In this document: positions 59,647 to 64,000 of the stretch, piece after piece
Layout: each line of letters starts with the position of its first letter
Numbering within the stretch: the first letter of the stretch is position 1
Source: Ohtaekwangia koreensis
GTDB lineage: Bacteria; Bacteroidota; Bacteroidia; Cytophagales; Cyclobacteriaceae
Length of the DNA: 64,000 nt
Reading direction: 5' to 3'
NCBI RefSeq assembly: GCF_900167975.1
Contig: NZ_FUZU01000002.1
Span: 379,501-443,500, forward strand
Notes under the pieces: generated by a model
Seen by the model: the letters and a program-made list of their open reading frames with translations, nothing else
Told to the model about the DNA's origin: nothing
Databases searched by the model: none
Position numbers and translations under genes: made by a program

Positions 59647-60543
59647 ATGAACATGACCAAACTCGCGAACGTGCTGATCGGATTGCTGCTGCTATGTGTG
59701 GCTTGCAAAAATTCAGAAGAGAAAGTTACTCCAAACGGATTTAAATTTCAGGTAATAAAAGCCGGTGATGGTGTAAAACCTAAACCAGGCCAGTTACTAA
59801 TATTCGAATACATCATGAAAGATTCCAAGGATTCTGTATGGCAAGACACATACGAAAATGGTTTCCCTGGCGTGTTTCCTATTCAAGACAGCAGCACGAT
59901 TGCAACTGAAATCGGTGCATTGCAAATGTTCCGCATGTTATCAAAAGCAGATAGCGTGACTCTTACTCGTCCTGCAAAAGAATTTTTCAAAGATGTGTTG
60001 GGTGGTCCGATGCCTCCTCAGGTAGACTCTTCCCGCAACATCACGATCAATATCAAAGTTGTTGATATCCTTGATCAGCAGAAATTTCCAGCATTCCAGG
60101 CGGAACTTTATGCAAAAAGAAAAGGCTTTCAAAAAGCAAAAGATGCCAAGCAGATTGAAAAATATCTTGCTGATAAAAAGATTACTGCCCAACAAGATAC
60201 CAGCGGTATCCGCTACGTTATCCATACTAACAATGGTGGACAAAAGCCTACACCTACAAGCTGTGTTGAAGTTAGTTATGAAGGTAAATTCCTGAAGGAC
60301 GAAAAGACATTCGACAAAAATCCGAAGATGACTTTTTCTCTTAACCAGGTAATTCCAGGATGGAAGCAAAGTATACCTATGCTTGGCGTAGGCGACTCTG
60401 CAACGTTCTATATTCCTTCCCATTTGGCGTATGGCCCACAGGGTTATCCGGGTGCTATTCCTCCAAATGCGATTTTGATTTTTGATGTTAAGCTTTTCGG
60501 AACAGGAGAGACTTTCGATCCTGAGACGAAAACCTGCAAATAG
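59647..60543 (+). CDS. FKBP-type peptidyl-prolyl isomerase lipoprotein, two domains (first degenerate)
   Basis: A 298-residue lipoprotein (lipobox CVAC, Cys20) carrying two FKBP-like domains. The first (about 30-140) has lost most catalytic residues. The second (about 180-290) keeps VEVSYEGKFL, VIPGWKQSIPMLGVGDSATFYIP and AYGPQGYPGAIPPNAILIFDVKL, and should be active as a periplasmic or outer-membrane folding helper. It is followed 25 bp later by a second double-FKBP gene, so the pair probably arose by duplication and shares a transcript. Confidence 0.9.
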   Translation: MNMTKLANVLIGLLLLCVACKNSEEKVTPNGFKFQVIKAGDGVKPKPGQLLIFEYIMKDSKDSVWQDTYENGFPGVFPIQDSSTIATEIGALQMFRMLSKADSVTLTRPAKEFFKDVLGGPMPPQVDSSRNITINIKVVDILDQQKFPAFQAELYAKRKGFQKAKDAKQIEKYLADKKITAQQDTSGIRYVIHTNNGGQKPTPTSCVEVSYEGKFLKDEKTFDKNPKMTFSLNQVIPGWKQSIPMLGVGDSATFYIPSHLAYGPQGYPGAIPPNAILIFDVKLFGTGETFDPETKTCK

Positions 60544-60568
60544 AAATTAACCAAATCCCAAACGAAAA

Positions 60569-61483
60569 ATGAACAACGTAAGAAGATTGATAGGAGTCGC
60601 ATTGGTTTGTGCGGCAGTCGGTTTGAGCGGATGTATTGATTCCACAGATGACATTGCAGATCCAAATATTCAATTGCAGGCAGATGTTAAAGCGATTGAT
60701 GACTACCTGGCTGCCAATTTCATCGGTGCACAAAAAGATCCGAGTGGTATCCGAATGGAGATCACAAAACTTGGAACCGGATTGCCTGCAAGAAGCATAA
60801 ACTCAACCGTTGATGTCGATTACGTTGGTAAATTCTTTCCAGATGGTGCAGGATTTGATCAAGGCAACATTAAAGGAACGTTGAAGAGCTATATAACCGG
60901 ATGGCAGATCGCTTTTACAAAACTTCCTGTAGGAACACAGGCAAGACTATATATACCATCCGGATGGGCCTATGGAACAACAGGGCAAAACGGAATACCT
61001 GCCAATTCTATTTTGCAGTTTGATGTAGACTTTAATGAAGCGGTAATAACTTCTACCGAGAAAACTCAGTTCACTACAGACACTACTGCAATCAATAAGT
61101 ATTTTGAAACGAATAGTTCAGCAGGTGTCATCAAGGATACTACCGGCATCCGCTATGTGATTACACAACAGGGCTCGGGCGCATCCATCAGTTGGTTTAC
61201 AAAAGTTAATTTTAAAATCACCTATAGATTATTATCCAACCCAACCAGCGTGGTTGCAACGGTTACGCAAACACCAAGCGATACATTCTATAGCAGACCG
61301 GTTGATTTTATTCAGGGCATTATGATTGGCTTGCAGAAATTAACAGTTGGTGACAAAGCAACTATATATGTACCGTCAGGACTTGGCTTCGGAACAAATG
61401 GAGCAACGGACTCCAACGGATCGCAGGTAATCGGCAGCAATGCAAACCTGATTGTAGACCTTGAAGTGTTAGGAGTTCAATGA
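60569..61483 (+). CDS. FKBP-type peptidyl-prolyl isomerase lipoprotein, two domains (second degenerate)
   Basis: A 304-residue lipoprotein with lipobox LSGC (Cys22) and two FKBP-like domains. Here the first domain (about 55-155) is the intact one: VDVDYVGKFF, SYITGWQIAFTKLPVGTQARLYIP and NGIPANSILQFDV. The second (about 180-300) has an altered ending (GFGTNGATDSNGSQVIGSNANLIVDLEVL). The order of intact and degenerate domains is thus reversed relative to the upstream gene. Its stop overlaps the rdgB start by 4 bp (ATGA), so they are translationally coupled. Confidence 0.9.
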   Translation: MNNVRRLIGVALVCAAVGLSGCIDSTDDIADPNIQLQADVKAIDDYLAANFIGAQKDPSGIRMEITKLGTGLPARSINSTVDVDYVGKFFPDGAGFDQGNIKGTLKSYITGWQIAFTKLPVGTQARLYIPSGWAYGTTGQNGIPANSILQFDVDFNEAVITSTEKTQFTTDTTAINKYFETNSSAGVIKDTTGIRYVITQQGSGASISWFTKVNFKITYRLLSNPTSVVATVTQTPSDTFYSRPVDFIQGIMIGLQKLTVGDKATIYVPSGLGFGTNGATDSNGSQVIGSNANLIVDLEVLGVQ

Positions 61484-62064
61484 GACTATGTTTTGCTTCC
61501 AACAATAAGCACAAGCTCGAAGAGATAAAAAACGTTGTTGGCCGTAATATTAACATTGTAAGCTTAGCCGACATTAAATGTTATGAAGAGTTGCCCGAAA
61601 CGCGGAATACGCTGGAGGGCAACTCTCTTCAAAAAGCTGAATATGTTTTTCAGCACTATAATACCCCATGCTTTGCGGATGATACTGGCCTGGAAGTGGA
61701 TGCTTTAAACGGTGCTCCAGGAGTATACTCTGCACGGTACGCTGGCGAACAGCGCAGCAGCGAGGATAACATCGCGCTACTTTTACAAAACCTGAAGAAC
61801 GATACAAATCGCAAAGCGCAATTCCGTACAGTCATCACGTTGCTTGGCGTAGAGGAAAAGCCGCTGTACTTCGAAGGGATTATTCGCGGCGAGATTATTA
61901 CCGAGAAGCGTGGCACATCTGGTTTTGGATACGATCCTATATTTATCCCCGAAGGGCAAACTAAAACTTTCGCAGAGATGAGTATGGATGAAAAAAATCA
62001 GCTTAGTCACCGCGCTATAGCGGTTCGAAAATTGGGTGCATATCTTTCGGGAATCACTGTTTAA
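61480..62064 (+). CDS. rdgB: non-canonical purine NTP pyrophosphatase (RdgB/HAM1)
   Basis: A 194-residue house-cleaning enzyme hydrolysing dITP, ITP and XTP to monophosphates. The family blocks are CFASNNKHKLEEI (4-16), ADDTGLEVDALNGAPGVYSARYAG, and GFGYDPIFIPEG. The final SHRAIAVRKL is also typical. Together with MazG, dGTPase and Ndk it forms a set of nucleotide-pool enzymes scattered in this window. The ATGA overlap with the FKBP gene gives coupling. A terminator follows about 28 bp after the stop. Confidence 0.96.
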   Translation: MRLCFASNNKHKLEEIKNVVGRNINIVSLADIKCYEELPETRNTLEGNSLQKAEYVFQHYNTPCFADDTGLEVDALNGAPGVYSARYAGEQRSSEDNIALLLQNLKNDTNRKAQFRTVITLLGVEEKPLYFEGIIRGEIITEKRGTSGFGYDPIFIPEGQTKTFAEMSMDEKNQLSHRAIAVRKLGAYLSGITV

Positions 62065-62092
62065 GATTCTCAATCTATATCTTTAAAAAGAG

Positions 62093-62125
62093 CCTTCGAG
62101 AAATAAAGATTCCGGAGGTTTTTTT
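62093..62125 (+). terminator. terminator after rdgB
   Basis: CCTTCG (62093-62098) pairs with CGGAGG (62113-62118, one G-T pair) around a 14-base loop, followed by seven T. It ends the FKBP-rdgB transcript. Confidence 0.7.
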
Positions 62126-62151
62126 CTTTCTGCACATTACCGGATGATTCG

Positions 62152-62159
62152 TAATTTTG
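62152..62159 (+). promoter_or_regulatory. -7 promoter element of udk
   Basis: TAATTTTG matches TAnnTTTG and ends 10 bp before the udk ATG, implying a leader of only a few bases. Confidence 0.5.
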
Positions 62160-62169
62160 TGCGGATTTT

Positions 62170-62796
62170 ATGAAACCTATCTATATCATCGGCATTACGG
62201 GCGGGAGCGGCTCAGGAAAAACACATTTCCTTAAAAATCTTTCTTCCCGGTTTATGCCCGAAGAAATTTGCCTCATCTCACAGGATCATTACTACAAGCC
62301 TCTCGACCTACAGGTTATTGATACGAAAGGCATACAAAATTTCGATCTTCCCGAAGCAATTGAGCGCGAGAAATTCCATCAGGACATTCTGAAATTAAAA
62401 TATGGTGAAACAGTACACAAGGCTGAGTACACCTTTAATAATCAAAATATAAAAGCCGCCACGCTTGAGTTCAAACCAGCACCGTTGTTGATCATTGAAG
62501 GTTTGTTCGTGCAGTATTTTCCGGAGATAGAAGAAGAACTCGATCTCAAAATTTTTATCGAAGCGAAAGATCACCTAAAGCTTAGCAGAAGAATCAGACG
62601 CGACAACGAAGAGCGTGGTTATGATCTCGATGACGTGCTGTACCGCTATCAACATCACGTTATGCCGGTTTACGAAACATTAATCAAGCCTCTCCAGCAT
62701 AATGCCGACCTGGTGATTCCCAACAATCATCATTTTGAACGTGCATTGGATCTGGTAACCTGGGCTCTGAAAGCGCGGCTAAAAGCGGAACATTAA
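62170..62796 (+). CDS. udk: uridine kinase
   Basis: A 208-residue P-loop kinase phosphorylating uridine and cytidine in pyrimidine salvage. Walker A is GGSGSGKT (11-18), and SQDHYYKP and NFDLPEAIEREKF are the substrate-binding family blocks. RRIRRDNEERGYD is the lid. It has its own -7 box 10 bp upstream and stands alone between the rdgB terminator and the next promoter. A phosphoribulokinase-type activity is unlikely given the length and lid sequence. Confidence 0.95.
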   Translation: MKPIYIIGITGGSGSGKTHFLKNLSSRFMPEEICLISQDHYYKPLDLQVIDTKGIQNFDLPEAIEREKFHQDILKLKYGETVHKAEYTFNNQNIKAATLEFKPAPLLIIEGLFVQYFPEIEEELDLKIFIEAKDHLKLSRRIRRDNEERGYDLDDVLYRYQHHVMPVYETLIKPLQHNADLVIPNNHHFERALDLVTWALKARLKAEH

Positions 62797-62836
62797 AATC
62801 GATTTGAGTCAATAGCCATAGCCAAAAAGCAAGGCA

Positions 62837-62866
62837 TTGTACATTGCCGGCAATTGTCTACTTTTG
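62837..62866 (+). promoter_or_regulatory. promoter of the small membrane protein (and possibly secD)
   Basis: TTG at 62837-62839, 19 bp spacer, TACTTTTG at 62859-62866: a full match to the Bacteroidota pattern, 16 bp before ATG 62883. Confidence 0.7.
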
Positions 62867-62882
62867 TACCCCCGGAAAAAAC

Positions 62883-63233
62883 ATGACAGGAAAAGCTCGC
62901 ATACGGACAACAACATTAATCGCAGGGATTCTAACAGCCCTGGTGATTGTTGTGTCGCAGCTTTTCTATTTTGAAACGGCTCACGTTGCAAAAAAAGAAA
63001 TAAAGACCGAGCAGCAACAAGATGATCAGTCTGGTGACGAAGCTTACATTACGCTGCCTTCCAGCACACTTCCTTCCTCTACGCACGTAGAATTCGGTCA
63101 GGAAATCTTCTATCTTTTTGATATCCTCTTCGAGGAAGAAAAAATTGAAGAGCATGATTTTAATGTCTCGCTTCCTTTAAGTAAGTTTTTCCAAACACTT
63201 TTCGGGACCATCATTTCTCCGAACGCTCCTTAA
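62883..63233 (+). CDS. small single-pass membrane protein, unknown
   Basis: A 116-residue protein starting at ATG 62883 (MTGKARIRTTT), just after a strong promoter. One transmembrane helix (about 11-30, LIAGILTALVIVVSQLFYF) is followed by a polar region (KTEQQQDDQSGDEA), PSSTLPSSTHVEFGQEI and an acidic stretch EEEKIEEHDF. No Cys and no recognisable domain. The orientation is probably N-in with the acidic part outside. It lies 90 bp before secD(F); a link to secretion is only positional. I do not recognise the family. Confidence 0.72.
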   Translation: MTGKARIRTTTLIAGILTALVIVVSQLFYFETAHVAKKEIKTEQQQDDQSGDEAYITLPSSTLPSSTHVEFGQEIFYLFDILFEEEKIEEHDFNVSLPLSKFFQTLFGTIISPNAP

Positions 63234-63323
63234 GTAAGATATACTTCATCTTATATTCTACCGGATCTTTAATCGGTCCGGGTCTCTATTCTTTTCTATC
63301 ACGTTTTTTACTTAACCAACCAT

Positions 63324-64000
63324 ATGCAAAACAAAGGACTAGTAATTTTTCTTTCGGTAGTCGTTACACTATTGTGTTTCTTCTACCTGTCATTTACGGT
63401 CGTGTCGTACAACGTGCAGCAAGATGCTGTCGCTGTAGCCACAGACCCAAGCGGTAAAATTGATGTTAACAAGAAGCAAGCTTACCTCGATTCAATCTGG
63501 AATACACCGGTATATAATCTGTTTGGTGCAGAGTATACTTACAAAGAAGTAAAAGACTACGAGCTTAGTCTTGGTCTCGATCTTCAAGGTGGTATGCACG
63601 TTACTCTTGAGGTTTCTCCCGTGGATATTATCAAAGGTCTTGCTGCCAACAGCCAGGATTCATCTTTTGTAAAAGCATTGAGAACTGCTTCTATTGAACA
63701 AAAGAAAAGCCGCCAAAGCTTTAGCTCATTATTCTTTAAAGCATATCGCGATGCTAACCCCGACAAACGCTTAGCATCTTTATTTGCAAATGCTGCTACA
63801 CGTGGCAAGATTGCTACTAACGATGATGACAGCAAAGTTATCAGTGTTGTAAATGAAGAAATAGAAAGCGCTATAGATCGCTCTTTTACAATCCTTAGCA
63901 ATCGTCTCGATCAATTTGGTACATCACAGCCTAACATTCAGCGCTTACCAGGTACAGGAAGAATTCAGGTTGAAATACCCGGTGCCGATAACCCACAACG
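63324..64000 (+). CDS. secD: protein translocase SecD/SecDF, N-terminal part, cut by window edge
   Basis: The first 225 codons of the Sec accessory protein SecD, in Bacteroidota usually fused to SecF as one chain of about 1000 residues. The transmembrane helix is at 5-27 (GLVIFLSVVVTLLCFFYLSFTVV). The periplasmic part begins with SLGLDLQGGMHVTLEV, the signature D-L-x-G-G of SecD. The later block ILSNRLDQFGTSQPNIQRLPGTGRIQVEIPG is also diagnostic. SecDF uses the proton gradient to help pull exported proteins across the membrane. Whether SecF is fused cannot be seen here. Confidence 0.95.
   Translation, partial: MQNKGLVIFLSVVVTLLCFFYLSFTVVSYNVQQDAVAVATDPSGKIDVNKKQAYLDSIWNTPVYNLFGAEYTYKEVKDYELSLGLDLQGGMHVTLEVSPVDIIKGLAANSQDSSFVKALRTASIEQKKSRQSFSSLFFKAYRDANPDKRLASLFANAATRGKIATNDDDSKVISVVNEEIESAIDRSFTILSNRLDQFGTSQPNIQRLPGTGRIQVEIPGADNPQ

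Noticed and set aside
59941-60423. 160-codon open frame on the minus strand
   Set aside because: It is opposite the intact FKBP domain of a lipoprotein gene and has no recognisable domain.
1-64000. CRISPR array, prophage, insertion sequence or integrase
   Set aside because: No regularly spaced direct repeats, no transposase or integrase domain and no phage structural gene was seen. The gene content is contiguous housekeeping chromosome.

Overview
The window looks like ordinary chromosome from a Bacteroidota bacterium, most likely of the Cytophagales. The reasons are the repeated Bacteroidota -7 promoter element TAnnTTTG (with TTG about 19 bp upstream in the best cases), weak Shine-Dalgarno signals, a DUF4270 lipoprotein, a 7TMR-DISM histidine kinase, class II glycyl-tRNA synthetase, eukaryote-like (type 2) IleRS, a panC-panD-flippase run beside a short starch-synthase-like gene, and a SecD(F) start at the right edge. 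No insertion sequence, prophage, integrase, CRISPR array or rRNA was seen. I did not find a new multi-gene defence or biosynthetic system. The notable items are single-gene and regulatory ones.

Left part (1-24 kb). A truncated GH20 hexosaminidase, a secreted fibronectin-like protein, a DEAD-box helicase divergent from dihydroorotase, and tRNA-His with a clear promoter and terminator. Then a dienelactone hydrolase, a chromate transporter, and a 2OG-Fe(II) oxygenase overlapping the 5' end of a Tat-exported Mn-type superoxide dismutase. Next come a CTP-synthase-like amidotransferase lacking its catalytic His/Glu, three STAS-like small proteins (two of them recent duplicates), ribD divergent from prmC, a DUF2520 dehydrogenase, two coupled hydrolases, and hemB followed by a sensor kinase. 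The stretch ends with an RprX/RprY-like two-component pair, a DUF1573 protein and glmS.

Middle (24-47 kb). A glmS-DUF4270-short glycogen synthase operon lies divergent from panC-panD-flippase. It is followed by a GH130-like lipoprotein, a LOG-family protein, a lytic transglycosylase, a creatininase-family protein, a YwqK-like protein and a flavin reductase. Free-methionine-sulfoxide reductase is joined to a membrane-anchored MutS-like ATPase. Then come a YWTD-repeat lipoprotein behind cysteine desulfurase, glmM, mazG, a USP/cation-antiporter pair, a histidine kinase and glyS.

Right part (47-64 kb). A LURP-one/scramblase-like protein, dGTPase, a 34-residue basic protein, an MMPL transporter, ileS with an altered GIHH signature (predicted mupirocin-tolerant type), lspA, an amino-acid permease, ndk and a DHH phosphoesterase. 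These are followed by two double-FKBP lipoproteins overlapping rdgB, udk, a small membrane protein and the 5' end of secD(F).

Most genes are housekeeping: cofactor synthesis (riboflavin, heme, pantothenate), nucleotide hygiene (MazG, RdgB, dGTPase, Ndk), envelope building (GlmS, GlmM, LspA, Sec) and translation. Junctions between genes are tight. TATA-containing words are strikingly common both inside genes and at gene ends.
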